Below, piece by piece: positions 1 through 9,583 of a DNA stretch of 64,000 nucleotides. Where the stretch lies: NCBI GenBank assembly GCA_024244705.1, contig JAAEOK010000001.1:1-64000 (forward strand). Reading direction: 5' to 3'. Each line of letters begins with the position of its first letter. Position 1 is the stretch's first letter. Both the position numbers and the translations under genes were made by a program. This DNA is from Alphaproteobacteria bacterium (GTDB taxonomy: Bacteria > Pseudomonadota > Alphaproteobacteria > JAAEOK01). The notes under the pieces are model-generated. The model saw nothing but the letters and a program-made list of their open reading frames with translations, made no database searches and was not told where the DNA came from.

Positions 1-247
1 ACTATTTCCGGCACGGATTTGAGCAAGAATGATTCCTAAATGACCCGGGGGCGATTCTTTCTTTTCGCTAGTGGCACCGTGTCGATTCTTTTATTGCGAG
101 CCCTGCCCATCTCACCGACTTTTTCAGCACCCTGCTAGAGCAGGTTCGGTTGTGTTTGAACTGGAGGGGATTCCCAAATCGGAGCATGCGATGCCGCAGC
201 CGCCGTCGCGGCGTCACATCAATGGCTGGAAGTAGGGCCGGAGCGCG

Positions 248-1177
248 TCAAATCCGGCGGGCCAGAAAACTCAGATTGTAGTCGAAGGCGTGGCACAGGC
301 GCTGATAGTCCGACAGCAGCCGTTCGCGGAACGCCGCTTCCGAACGGAAGCGGTGCACCAAGTGCGCCGGATCGCTCAGCATCTCGGTCTCTTCCGCCGA
401 CAGGATCGCCGAGCGGCCCGGGTCGAGGTCGAAGAAACGCTCGACGCGGAAGCCATGGCCGCCCATGATCGCGTCGATCTCGTCGACGGTGCCGAAATTC
501 GGCGGGCCGGCCGCCGCCGCCCCGGTCTGCAGGGCGCGCGCGGCAAACGCGAAATCCGGGTCCTGCCAACCGCCGTCCTCGAACGCGTAGCACAGCAGCG
601 CGATCATGCGCCCGACGGCGAAATACAGGCCGACGAACAGTCGCCCGTCCGCCCGCAGCACGCGCCGCAGTTCTTCCAGAGTCTGGCTGCGGTCGACGAA
701 ATGCAGGGCGCTGAAACACCAGGCGCCATCGAACTGCGCTTCGGTGAACGGCAACTCGTTGCTGGTGCCGCCGGCGAAGACCGTATTGTCGAAGGCCAGC
801 CGCGCCGACAGATTGCGGGCGATGGTGAGGCGGCCGCCCATCGGATCGATCCCGGTGACCGACCGGTTGACCTCGGCCAGAAACACCGACCATCGGCCGA
901 AGCCGCAGCCCAAATCGAGAATATCCTCGTCGTGATCGAAATTCGCGCCGGCGACGATGTCGCGGTAGAACGTGGCCTCATTGGTAAAGCCGCGTTCGAC
1001 ATAACCCGAATGGCCATAATTATGGCCCTCGGCGAGCGAGGAGAGGTCGAGGCCGGTGAGATCGGGTACCGCATCGATGGCGCCGCGGCGCGGGCGCTCA
1101 GAGCCCGGCCTCGACGGAACCGCGGTAAGACTTGCGGACACGGACAATTTTCGTCCGTTCGCTAGATGATCGAACAT
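248..1177 (-). CDS. class I SAM-dependent methyltransferase
   Basis: A 309-residue Rossmann-type methyltransferase. Motif I is DILDLGCGFGRW and is followed by VTGIDPMGGR, the acidic end of strand 2; a post-I loop and the LRRVLRADGRLFVG strand fit the UbiE/Methyltransf_11 type. The substrate cannot be told. The reading frame stays open far upstream, but the ATG at 1177 has a purine-rich AGGGGTGGCGGGG just before it and the family-like sequence starts there, so I chose it. It lies alone, 372 bases downstream of the methyltransferase pair at 1550-4773 and on the same strand. Family sure, function unknown. Confidence 0.85.
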   Translation of the reverse strand: MFDHLANGRKLSVSASLTAVPSRPGSERPRRGAIDAVPDLTGLDLSSLAEGHNYGHSGYVERGFTNEATFYRDIVAGANFDHDEDILDLGCGFGRWSVFLAEVNRSVTGIDPMGGRLTIARNLSARLAFDNTVFAGGTSNELPFTEAQFDGAWCFSALHFVDRSQTLEELRRVLRADGRLFVGLYFAVGRMIALLCYAFEDGGWQDPDFAFAARALQTGAAAAGPPNFGTVDEIDAIMGGHGFRVERFFDLDPGRSAILSAEETEMLSDPAHLVHRFRSEAAFRERLLSDYQRLCHAFDYNLSFLARRI

Positions 1178-1549
1178 GAAGACCCCGCCACCCCTTTCAG
1201 CACGTAACGACCGTTCATTTTTTTGTTCTCCTGCCGCCTGCGATACAGCCCAACAGATCGAGCGGGTCGAAAAGCGGCCCAATCGAGGCATTGGAATGTG
1301 GCGATTCCGAGGAGACCCCGCATCTACGCCGTGCCTGCTCGGCATTCCAACCCGTCATTCGCCGCGCGTCAACCAACTTCGCAGCGCTGTTCCCGGCACA
1401 GATTCCGGTGGCAACGAGCCGTTATGGCCGATTTTGGCCATCTCTCCGCCTCTTCTCCGATGATCTGTCTTCGGATATGGCGGCGGTTGGCGACAATTCA
1501 ACGAATAGTGAAGGATCGCCCGGTGGCGATTCGGCCCGATCCAGGAGCG
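1178..1549. other. gene-free stretch between methyltransferase genes
   Basis: A 372-base gap between the start of the first methyltransferase and the stop of the next. Open frames of 90-167 codons cross it on the plus strand, but they have no ribosome binding site and no recognisable protein. The part near 1180-1230 presumably holds the promoter and leader of the gene at 248-1177. I see no strong hairpin or repeat. Confidence 0.5.
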
Positions 1550-3142
1550 TCATGCCGGTTTGAGGCTGTCGAGCGCGACAAGCAACGGAACAACGCCAGT
1601 GCGGACGTTTCGATAGGCCCCGACGATGTCGCTACGGCCAAGGGATGCGCCGGCGACCGGACCCTGACGGGATTGGAACGGCCCCGGCAGGCTTCGGATT
1701 CGGTCGACGATTTCGCGCGCCGATGAATCGTGGACCGCGCCGTCGGCGAGGAACGACAGGATACAGCCCTCGAGTGCCGGATGATGGGTGCAGCCGCCGA
1801 TTACCGGCGATGCGAGATAGATGCCGGCGCCGCCTCGCGCGGCGGTCTCGAGGCTCAGCGCGTTGAATTCGCTGGTGGCGGTGAGCGGCGCATGTTCGCC
1901 GATCTCGCCGCCGCTCGGGCGGCGTTTGCAGACCGCCGCCAAATCCTCGGCCAACAGCCAGGTTACCGCCGTTGGCACGGCGTAGTCGCCGCCGCCCGGG
2001 CTGCCCGCATTCAGCTCCGCGATCGTCGCCGGACCCCCGATCAACTGGGCGATGACGCGTTCGGTGTCGGCCGCCATCGCGTCACTCGGCGGCCGCGCCA
2101 GCGCCCGCAGCCGCCGCCGGCATCGATCGCCATCGGCGATCAACGCGATCGGCAGCCGTTCGGTTACAAACGCCGTCGCGGTGGCGGCATCGAATACCGG
2201 CGCCTTGACATAGACGTCCATGCGCTGACGCCGGTTATGGTGGAAATCCTTGACCAGTTCGATAAGCGCGGGATCGTTCAGTTCACCGGCCATGGCCAGA
2301 AGATCGGGCGGCAGCGAGAGCGTGGGATCGTTGCTATCGACGGCAAGGTTGCCGGCATAGTGGAGGCCCATGGCGCGAAACCGGTCGCGCATGTCGGGAA
2401 AAAATTCCGCCTGCCGATACGGCGACAGGGCATTGTGGGCGATCCGTCGGACCCAGCTATCCTGGGTCTTGATCTGCTCCCGAAACGTCGTCAGGAGCTT
2501 ATCGGCCGCCGGATTGCGCACCAGGTAACCGGCCTTCGCCGCCTGCAGCTGCGCCAGCATCGCCATGCCTGCGGTGACGCGGGCGCGGCTGCCATGCCCG
2601 TGGCCGGCGGACACCCGGCGCACGAATTCCATCAGCGGCGCGGTGTGCGCATGACCCGGCAACGCCATGTATTCGACATAGAATAAGCCGCCCGGCTTGA
2701 GAACGCGGGCGACGATATCGTGGACCGCCGTCTGCGCGTCGGGATCGAGCCAGGAATAGGTGCCTTGGATCGCGATGAAGTCCGTTTCGGGCAGCGCATC
2801 CGCGGCGACTTCGGGAAACGCCGACCGGATATAGCGGACGTTGCTCAAGTTCGCCGCCGTCGCCGTGGTGCCGGCGATTTCGATGTGCTCGCGGTTGAAG
2901 TCGATGCCGACGAACCGGGACTCCGGATTGGCCGCGGCAAGGCCGTTGAGGGTCACCCCGGTGCCGCAGCCAAGCTCCAGGTAAACGTAAGGCGATGCCG
3001 GGTCGGGCGGCACGATGCCGCGCGCAGCGACGACATGACAGAGCAGCGTCGGTTGCTGATGCCGGACATAGGCCGAGGGGTAGACAACATCGGAAATGTA
3101 ACCTGGATCATCACTCCCGCCTTTGGTCCGTGGGCCGGTCAT
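1550..3142 (-). CDS. methyltransferase with C-terminal regulatory domain (paralogue A)
   Basis: A 530-residue class I methyltransferase. The catalytic domain is N-terminal: LELGCGTGVTLNGLA (motif I, about residues 56-70) and FVGIDFNREH (end of strand 2). The remaining 300 or so residues match the layout of proteins with a methyltransferase regulatory domain (MethyTransf_Reg type). The start overlaps the stop of the upstream paralogue by 4 bases (ATGA, 3139-3142), so the two are probably translationally coupled. It shares the same blocks with its neighbour (HQQPTLL / YQQPALL, PPDPA, LNGLAAANP), so the pair arose by tandem duplication. The methyl acceptor is unknown. Confidence 0.88.
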   Translation of the reverse strand: MTGPRTKGGSDDPGYISDVVYPSAYVRHQQPTLLCHVVAARGIVPPDPASPYVYLELGCGTGVTLNGLAAANPESRFVGIDFNREHIEIAGTTATAANLSNVRYIRSAFPEVAADALPETDFIAIQGTYSWLDPDAQTAVHDIVARVLKPGGLFYVEYMALPGHAHTAPLMEFVRRVSAGHGHGSRARVTAGMAMLAQLQAAKAGYLVRNPAADKLLTTFREQIKTQDSWVRRIAHNALSPYRQAEFFPDMRDRFRAMGLHYAGNLAVDSNDPTLSLPPDLLAMAGELNDPALIELVKDFHHNRRQRMDVYVKAPVFDAATATAFVTERLPIALIADGDRCRRRLRALARPPSDAMAADTERVIAQLIGGPATIAELNAGSPGGGDYAVPTAVTWLLAEDLAAVCKRRPSGGEIGEHAPLTATSEFNALSLETAARGGAGIYLASPVIGGCTHHPALEGCILSFLADGAVHDSSAREIVDRIRSLPGPFQSRQGPVAGASLGRSDIVGAYRNVRTGVVPLLVALDSLKPA

Positions 3143-4773
3143 GGCGCCCTTCCGGCGCCCGGCGCGAGCACTTTCAAGGCCGCCAACAGGGGAACGATCA
3201 TCGAATCGAACCGGGCGAGAAGGTCATCGACATCGCGCTCGTGCAGATCGGTGCCGGGTCTCGGCGTGCCGGCTAAATCCAACGGCAGGGAAAGTCCGTG
3301 CAACCCCGCCGCGACGGTGGCCCGGGACTCGCCGCCGCCGACCCGGAGTTTGAGGACGACCGCGTCCGCGGGCGATAGCGGGACACAGCCGCCGGTGACC
3401 GGGGACGCCAGGAAGGCGGTCTCGCCGCCCGCCATCGCCGCGGACAGCGCCCTGGTATTGAACGCGCCTGCGACCCCAGGCGGCCCGCCGCTGCTCTCGA
3501 CCGGTTGCGGCGGTTCCTTGGCAATCGCCGCCAACCCCGCATCGAGCAGCCAGATCATGGCTTTGGGAATTGCCGGCACCGGCTCTGACGCTTGCGCCGC
3601 GCGCGCGAGAAGCCCGCCCATGGCCAGTCCGCTGCCCGGTCCGGCCGCCGCGATTTGCTCGGCCTCGGTGGCCAGCGGGTGATCCGGCGGCAGGTTGAGG
3701 GCGGCCAACCGCCGCCGGCACAGGTCGCGGTCTCCGGTGACAACGAGATGGAAGTGACTGCCGAGAAATGCGGCGGCGGCCTCCGGCTCGTAGGTAGGCG
3801 CCTTGACGAAGACGTCCTTGCGCTGCTGCTCGTCGAGGCAGAAGTCCTTGATCAACTCGACCAGGGCCGGATCGTCGACGGCGTCGACCAGCGGACGAAC
3901 GGCGGCCGGCACGGCCAGATCGAGGTCGTTCTTGGCGAGGCGGGTGCTGCCGACGAATTCCACGCCCGCCGCGGCGAGGCGATCACGGATGTCGGGAAAA
4001 TACGCCGGCGCCGCGTGGGCCGCCAGCGCCTGATGGGCCCATTGCCGCCGAGTCTTGTCGTCTTCGAGATGGGAAAGAAAGCCGTCCAGGATCTCTGCCG
4101 CCGGCGGGTTCTGGGTCAGATAACGCGACCTTGCGTCCTTAAGGCATGACAGCAGGCGCATGCCCTCGATCACGCGCGATTCGCCGTCGCCGCCTCGGGA
4201 CTCGGTGGTCTTGCGCAAAAAGTACCACAGCGGCGCGATCGGCGCCTTGCCGGGCAAGGACAGGGTGTCCAGAAAGAGCAACCCGCCGGGGCGAAGACGG
4301 CGCTCGAGAATCCCGTGGAGCGCGGTAGCCGCCGCCGGGCCGAGCCAGGAATAGGTGTCGTTGGTCGCGATGTAATCCGATAGCGGCAGGGACTCGACGG
4401 CGAGGTCCTCGAACGCCGCCTCGATATAGTCGACGTTGTCCAGTTGCGCGTCCACAGCGGCGGTGCGGGCGAGCCGTATATGCGCCGGGTTGGAATCGAC
4501 ACCGACGAATGACGCCTGCGGGTTGGCGGCAGCCAAGCCGTTCAAAGTCGCACCCGGCCCGCAGCCCAGTTCGAGGTAGTGGAACGGTGCCGCCGGATCC
4601 GGCGGCAGGTAGCCTTGCGACGCCGCGACAAGGCTTAACAGGGCGGGCTGCTGATAACCGATGTAGCCACCGGGAAAGACCGTATCGCGGGTATCGGATG
4701 GCGGCGACGGCCGCGTATCGTTTGGGATGGGGGAAGACTGCATCAGGGCTCTTGGGCGGCTGAGCCGGGACAT
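3139..4773 (-). CDS. methyltransferase with C-terminal regulatory domain (paralogue B)
   Basis: A 544-residue paralogue of the gene at 1550-3142, with LELGCGPGATLNGLAAANP as motif I and FVGVDSNPAH after it. The regulatory half contains the shared segment DDPALVELIKDF (paralogue A has NDPALIELVKDF). I used the ATG at 4773; an in-frame ATG at 4743 is an alternative, and neither has a strong ribosome binding site. It follows the L,D-transpeptidase-like gene by 22 bases, so Lon-like protease, transpeptidase-like gene and the two methyltransferases probably form one transcript. The substrate is unknown. Confidence 0.88.
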   Translation of the reverse strand: MSRLSRPRALMQSSPIPNDTRPSPPSDTRDTVFPGGYIGYQQPALLSLVAASQGYLPPDPAAPFHYLELGCGPGATLNGLAAANPQASFVGVDSNPAHIRLARTAAVDAQLDNVDYIEAAFEDLAVESLPLSDYIATNDTYSWLGPAAATALHGILERRLRPGGLLFLDTLSLPGKAPIAPLWYFLRKTTESRGGDGESRVIEGMRLLSCLKDARSRYLTQNPPAAEILDGFLSHLEDDKTRRQWAHQALAAHAAPAYFPDIRDRLAAAGVEFVGSTRLAKNDLDLAVPAAVRPLVDAVDDPALVELIKDFCLDEQQRKDVFVKAPTYEPEAAAAFLGSHFHLVVTGDRDLCRRRLAALNLPPDHPLATEAEQIAAAGPGSGLAMGGLLARAAQASEPVPAIPKAMIWLLDAGLAAIAKEPPQPVESSGGPPGVAGAFNTRALSAAMAGGETAFLASPVTGGCVPLSPADAVVLKLRVGGGESRATVAAGLHGLSLPLDLAGTPRPGTDLHERDVDDLLARFDSMIVPLLAALKVLAPGAGRAP

Positions 4774-4795
4774 TTGCCCGTATCGTCTTGCCGTG

Positions 4796-5314
4796 TCAAT
4801 CGGCGCCGCCGTCCGTCTCCTCCGCGACGATCAGGGTGCTGCCGGAATCGCAGAGCCGCAGGAGATCGATGAGCTCGCGGCGCGCGACCGCGAGGCAGCC
4901 GTCGGTCGGCGCATAGTCCGGCCGCGCGATGTGGAGAAATATTGCACTGCCCGCGCCGGCGACCACCGGGGCATCGTTATGGCCGAGGACGACGATGATG
5001 TCGTAGATCCGGTTGGCGCGCCACAGCAACTCGTGAGAGGCCGTGTAGGGGATCGAGACCGGCCGGTTGTAGCGTTGGTCCGTTGGGTCGTCGCACCAGC
5101 CGTCGTCACGGGCGATCCGCGCCACCGGTAGTGCGGTGACCGGGGCCTGGAGGCGGTCGCCGCGATAAAGGACCCGGCGCAGGGGAAAGCGGCCGACGGG
5201 GGTCGCACCGTCGCCCTCGCGCTTGTTCCGGCGCACGCCGCCGCGGCCCAAGGCGCAGCGTATCCGGTGTTCGTCGTAGTACAGCCAGCCCGCCGCGGTG
5301 ACGCGGAGGTCCAC
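4796..5314 (-). CDS. L,D-transpeptidase (YkuD) family protein
   Basis: A 172-residue single-domain YkuD-type protein. The family signature is a histidine about 15-20 residues before a C-terminal S/T-H/x-G-C motif. Here IFLHIARPDY is followed by APTDGCLAV, giving the catalytic-type cysteine in TDGC rather than the usual SHGC. L,D-transpeptidases crosslink peptidoglycan or attach proteins to it in the periplasm, but no signal peptide or membrane segment is visible, so the location is uncertain. The start is a GTG one base after the stop of the Lon-like gene, which implies coupling. Confidence 0.82.
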   Translation of the reverse strand: MDLRVTAAGWLYYDEHRIRCALGRGGVRRNKREGDGATPVGRFPLRRVLYRGDRLQAPVTALPVARIARDDGWCDDPTDQRYNRPVSIPYTASHELLWRANRIYDIIVVLGHNDAPVVAGAGSAIFLHIARPDYAPTDGCLAVARRELIDLLRLCDSGSTLIVAEETDGGAD

Positions 5315-5315
5315 G

Positions 5316-7682
5316 TCAGGTTCCGAATTCGCGGCCGGCGCGTTCGCTCAGGGCGCGGTCATAGGAAGTCAGTTTCGCCATGACGCGGCCATAGACGGTA
5401 TCGGCCGGATAATGGCCGTCGCCGTCGCCCTCGCCGGCCGTCATTTCGGTGAGCAATTCGAGCGCCTCCTCCACCGTGGCGACGCTCCAGATATGGAACC
5501 GCTCGTCGGCCACCGCGGTCGCGACCGGAGGCCGCAGGGCGAGGTGGATCTCATTGGCGGCCGGAACGATAACACCCTGCGAGCCGGTCAGGCCGGCCTC
5601 CTCGCAGGAGCGGAAGAAGCCCTCGATCTTCTCGTTGGCGCCGCCGATGGCCTGGCTGCGGCCCCTCTGGTTGACCGAGCCGGTAATCGCGATGTCTTGA
5701 CGAACCGGCACGTCGGCGAGCGAGGACAGGATGGCGATCAGTTCCGCGAGCGACGCGCTATCGCCTTCGACGCCGCCATAACTCTGCTCGAAGGTGATCG
5801 ATGCCGAGAAGCTGATCGGAAATCGCTGGGCGAAACGGCCCTTGAGAAAGCCTTCGAGAACAAGGACGCCTTTTTGTTGGATCGGTCCGCCGAGTGCGAT
5901 ATCGCGTTCGATGTTCAGCACGCCGCGCGCGCCGGCATAGGTTCGCGCGGTGACCCGGGTCGGGCTGCCGAAGCTGTGGTCGCCGGTGCTGCGCACGGTG
6001 AGGCCATTGACCTGGCCGACCACGGCGCCCTCGGTATCGATCATCATCGTGCCGAGCGCGATCTGCTCCTGGGCCCGGTCCTCGAGCCGCGAATTGCGCT
6101 GCCGTCTTTGTTCGAGCGCGGCATCGATGTGGTCGGCGTCCAGGCAGTCGCTGTTTTCGCCGTCGGCGATGACCGCGGCCTCGCTGAGCACGTCCTCGAC
6201 CAGTTCGAACCGGGAGGTCAGGCGGTCCCGCATCCCGGCCCAGCGCGCGCTTTGTCCGAGAAGCGCCTCGATCGCGCCGGCGGCGCAACTGCGGTTGGCG
6301 AGCCGCTGCGCGGATTTCCCGATCAGGGCGCGATAGGTCGCCAGATCGGAAACCTCGGCCGGGATGTCGGGGTCGATATCCGCCTTGATTCGAAAGTGGG
6401 ACTGAAAAGACGGGTCGAGCGAAAAGAACGCGTAGAACCAATTGGGCGCGCCGACGAGCGCGACTTTGATGTCGAGCGGAATCGGTTTCGGCGACGGCGC
6501 TCCGATCAGCGGCAGAGCGCCGCGTCGGGGTCGCTCGACGATGCGCAGCAACCGGTCCCGCAAGGCACCCTTCAACGCTTCCCAGGCATCCGGTTCGCGC
6601 GCGATCGCCTCCGCCCGGAGCACCAGAATGCCGCCATTGGCGCGATGAACCGAGCCCGCACGAATCATCGAGAAGTTGGTTTCGAGAACGCCGTTGACCG
6701 ATTGGTATTCGATGCAGCCGAACAGATTCTCGAAGGTCGGGTTGGGTTCGAGAACGACGCTCTGATGCGGCGTGTCGCCATTGTCGACCATCAAATTGAC
6801 CGCGTAGCGGTCCTCGGCGCGGCGCCCCGGCGGCGGCTCCTGGCCGTCCTTGGGCAGGAACAGGTCGAGATGATCGAGGACGTCCTCCCGCAGCTCGACC
6901 AGCCATCGTTTGAGGCCGACCAGCGCGTCGAATTCCCCTTCGAGCTCGTCGATCAAAGGAGCGACCGCGAGATCGGCGGTTTGGCGGCGCAGCTCCAACA
7001 CCTGCTCGGTCATGGCCGCCGCTTCGCGCGCGGTCTCGACGTTGAAGCCGCGTATCGGCTCGCGCAATTGATCAAGCGCCTCGTTGACCGCCCGGCGCTC
7101 GTCCTCGCCGAGGGCATCGGGCGGTTTCGCATTGCCGTCGGCATCGAGCGCCGCGATCGACAGGCCCTGGGGCGTCCGTTCGAGGTGCAGGTTGAGGGCG
7201 TGGGCCTGCGCGTTGAGCGCGTCGAAAAGTTTCTGAAGCCGCCCCTGCACGGCCGCCGATAGGCGTTGCATGTCGTTGGCGAAATCCGGCGATTCGAAGG
7301 CGTTCTTGAGCGCCTGTCGCATCGCCGGCAGCAGCGCTGCCATGCGGATTCGCAGCTTTCGACCCTGGCCCGGCGGCAACCGGTAGGGGTTGGGTTTGTG
7401 GGGATGCTTGAAATTGTTGAGATAGACCCAATCGCTCGGCGTCGGCTTAGTCCGTACGTGGTCCTCGAGATAGGCCAAGGTGGCCGTCATTCGCCCGCTG
7501 CGATCCTCGCCGAGGACAAATATGTTGAAGCCCGGATCGTCGATCGCGAGGCCGCGCGCGAGGGCGGCGCGGGCGCGGGCGTGCGACGACAGATCGAATA
7601 GTTCGACATCGTCGGCGCTCGTCTCGCCCAGGGGAAAGCGCGGCAGAGCGATCGATTCTGGCGCCAGTCGGCGAGCGGTCAT
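5316..7682 (-). CDS. Lon-like AAA-family ATP-dependent protease
   Basis: A 788-residue protein of the non-canonical Lon family (AAA_32 plus Lon C-terminal protease domain). The proteolytic dyad is visible: the serine in GDSAS (about residue 640) and the lysine in GGANEKIEGF exactly 43 residues later, the spacing of E. coli Lon Ser679-Lys722. The N-terminal nucleotide loop reads LGEDRSGRM rather than GxxGxGKT, so it is degenerate, as in other members of this group. I chose the ATG at 7682 with GGAG upstream; a GTG at 7736 would add 18 residues. It heads a minus-strand operon and is divergent from the hydrolase at 7823. It should degrade cytoplasmic proteins; the substrate is unknown. Confidence 0.88.
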   Translation of the reverse strand: MTARRLAPESIALPRFPLGETSADDVELFDLSSHARARAALARGLAIDDPGFNIFVLGEDRSGRMTATLAYLEDHVRTKPTPSDWVYLNNFKHPHKPNPYRLPPGQGRKLRIRMAALLPAMRQALKNAFESPDFANDMQRLSAAVQGRLQKLFDALNAQAHALNLHLERTPQGLSIAALDADGNAKPPDALGEDERRAVNEALDQLREPIRGFNVETAREAAAMTEQVLELRRQTADLAVAPLIDELEGEFDALVGLKRWLVELREDVLDHLDLFLPKDGQEPPPGRRAEDRYAVNLMVDNGDTPHQSVVLEPNPTFENLFGCIEYQSVNGVLETNFSMIRAGSVHRANGGILVLRAEAIAREPDAWEALKGALRDRLLRIVERPRRGALPLIGAPSPKPIPLDIKVALVGAPNWFYAFFSLDPSFQSHFRIKADIDPDIPAEVSDLATYRALIGKSAQRLANRSCAAGAIEALLGQSARWAGMRDRLTSRFELVEDVLSEAAVIADGENSDCLDADHIDAALEQRRQRNSRLEDRAQEQIALGTMMIDTEGAVVGQVNGLTVRSTGDHSFGSPTRVTARTYAGARGVLNIERDIALGGPIQQKGVLVLEGFLKGRFAQRFPISFSASITFEQSYGGVEGDSASLAELIAILSSLADVPVRQDIAITGSVNQRGRSQAIGGANEKIEGFFRSCEEAGLTGSQGVIVPAANEIHLALRPPVATAVADERFHIWSVATVEEALELLTEMTAGEGDGDGHYPADTVYGRVMAKLTSYDRALSERAGREFGT

Positions 7683-7822
7683 GAGGGCGGCTCCGGATCG
7701 GTCAGGGTCCGGCGATGGTGCGCGTGCCTTCGGCACCCGTCAAGGCCGGGGCCGGCCGCTCGCGTAAAGGTGACAGCGGCGTCGTGATGGGCCACACTGA
7801 CCGCCGATTGCGGAGCAGGGTG

Positions 7823-8692
7823 ATGGCACTGTACCGGAATTACAATCAGGCCGGTCTGGACGCCCAGTACAACAACCGGGCGCGGGTCCCGGGCCACCAG
7901 ACCCATATCGACCGTTGGGCCACGGACAGCGCCGCGGTCCGCGCGACCGCCGACGGCCGGCTCGATATCGCCTACGGGCCCGCCGAGCGCGAACGGTTGG
8001 ACATCTTTTCCGCCGGCCCGTCGGCGCCGGTGCTGGCGTTTATCCATGGCGGCTATTGGAAGGCGCTGGACAAGGACCATTTCTCCTACCCCGCCCCGGC
8101 CTTCAAGGCGGCGGGGATCAGTTGGGTGACGATCGGCTACCCGTTGGCGCCGGCGGCGACGATGGACGACATCGTCGATGCCGTTCGGCGCGCGCTGGCC
8201 TGGCTGTGGCGCGAGGGCGCCGGACACGGTCTCGATCCGAACCGGCTCTTTGTCACGGGGCATTCGGCGGGCGGCCACCTGACGGCGGTCATGCTGTCGA
8301 CCGACTGGCCCCGGTTCGACGCCGCGCTGCCCGGCGATCTCGTCAAAGGCGGGTGCGCGATCAGCGGCATCTACGACCTCGAGCCGATTCGGCTCAGCTT
8401 CATGAATGACGAGATCGGCCTCGATCCGGCCATGGTCGGCCGCCACAGTCCGATCCGTCATGTCGACGACGGCGGCGGTCGCTTGGTGGTCGCGGTCGGC
8501 GCCGAGGAGTCGCCGGAGTTCCTGCGCCAGCAAGACGATTTCGCCACCGCCCGGCGCGCCGCCGGTAAATCCGTGACCGTCGTCGACGCGCCGGGCGACG
8601 ATCATTTTTCCGTCGTCGCCGCGTTGGCCCGACCGGACAGCGCCCTGTTCGGCGCCGTAAAGCAACTAGTCGAACGCCCCGATTACACTTAA
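7823..8692 (+). CDS. alpha/beta hydrolase
   Basis: A 289-residue alpha/beta hydrolase of the esterase/kynurenine-formamidase-like type. The oxyanion motif HGGYW (in FIHGGYWKALDK) and the nucleophile elbow GHSAGGH are present, and a C-terminal DDHFS supplies a probable catalytic histidine. The ATG at 7823 follows GGAGCAGGG; open sequence upstream is GC-rich and not protein-like. It may be an arylformamidase, but no tryptophan-degradation gene is next to it, so I leave the substrate open. Confidence 0.85.
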   Translation: MALYRNYNQAGLDAQYNNRARVPGHQTHIDRWATDSAAVRATADGRLDIAYGPAERERLDIFSAGPSAPVLAFIHGGYWKALDKDHFSYPAPAFKAAGISWVTIGYPLAPAATMDDIVDAVRRALAWLWREGAGHGLDPNRLFVTGHSAGGHLTAVMLSTDWPRFDAALPGDLVKGGCAISGIYDLEPIRLSFMNDEIGLDPAMVGRHSPIRHVDDGGGRLVVAVGAEESPEFLRQQDDFATARRAAGKSVTVVDAPGDDHFSVVAALARPDSALFGAVKQLVERPDYT

Positions 8693-8781
8693 AACCTTGA
8701 ATTCATAATGCGTTACGACAAATTTCCGAATGGATCGCGGTGACGGGGTATGGCATGACTGCAGGAAGGAGGCACTAGATT

Positions 8782-9477
8782 GTGGTGAATTCGGGAAAAC
8801 GCAGGGTCTTACTGGTCGATGACGAAGACGCATTGCGCGAATCGCTCGCCGAGCAGCTGACGCTTCACGAGGAGTTCGACATCGTCGAGGCCTCGACCGG
8901 TGCCGATGCGCTGGAGAAGAGCAAGGCCGATTATTACGATGCCATCATCCTCGATGTCGGGCTACCCGATATCGATGGCCGCGACGCCTGCCGCCTGATG
9001 CGGCGCAACGGTGTCAAATCGCCGATCATCATGCTCACCGCCGCCGGATCCGACGCCGACACCATCCTCGGCCTCGACGCCGGCGCCAACGATTACGTGA
9101 CCAAGCCGTTCCGCCTCGGCGTCCTGTTGGCGCGGCTCCGCGCACAGTTGCGTCAGCACGAGCAAAGCGAGGACGCGGTCTTCTCGATCGGGCCCTACAC
9201 CTTTCTGCCCAGCGCCAAGCAATTGGTCGACACCCAGACCGACCGCAAGGTGCGACTGACCGAGAAGGAGACCGCAATTCTCAAATACCTCTACCGCACC
9301 GGCGACAAGGTCGTCGGTCGCGAGACCCTGCTCAACGAGGTCTGGGGTTACAACGCCGGCGTCACCACCCACACCCTCGAGACCCATGTCTATCGCCTGC
9401 GCCAGAAAATAGAGGCCGATCCATCGCGGGCGAGGATTCTCGTGACCGAGCCGGGCGGCTACCGCCTGATCCCGTGA
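8782..9477 (+). CDS. orphan OmpR-type response regulator
   Basis: A 231-residue transcription factor with an N-terminal receiver domain and a C-terminal winged helix. The acidic pair is in LVDDED, the phosphoacceptor is Asp58 in IILDVGLPD, and the conserved lysine is in YVTKPF. The winged helix contains RLTEKETAILKYL and ends in VTEPGGYRLIP. The start is a GTG at 8782, 9 bases after a perfect AAGGAGG (8766-8772). No histidine kinase is adjacent, so its partner lies elsewhere. The sequence recalls the essential envelope regulator CenR of alphaproteobacteria, but I cannot confirm this without alignment. Confidence 0.92.
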   Translation: MVNSGKRRVLLVDDEDALRESLAEQLTLHEEFDIVEASTGADALEKSKADYYDAIILDVGLPDIDGRDACRLMRRNGVKSPIIMLTAAGSDADTILGLDAGANDYVTKPFRLGVLLARLRAQLRQHEQSEDAVFSIGPYTFLPSAKQLVDTQTDRKVRLTEKETAILKYLYRTGDKVVGRETLLNEVWGYNAGVTTHTLETHVYRLRQKIEADPSRARILVTEPGGYRLIP

Positions 9478-9583
9478 CGTCCGGCCGCCGCCATGTGACC
9501 GAAGTCACAGCCTTGAACACGGGCGGTCCTTACGGTGCGGGAAAAACTTGACGGGGAGGAAACGATCGACGGAGCCAAGGCCT

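Noticed and set aside
52-91. CGATTCTTT occurring twice, 31 bases apart, near the left edge
   Set aside because: Only two short copies and no spacer structure; not a CRISPR or clear operator.
1176-1726. Plus-strand frames in the gap before the methyltransferase pair
   Set aside because: No ribosome binding site, composition typical of non-coding GC-rich sequence, and partial overlap with real minus-strand genes.
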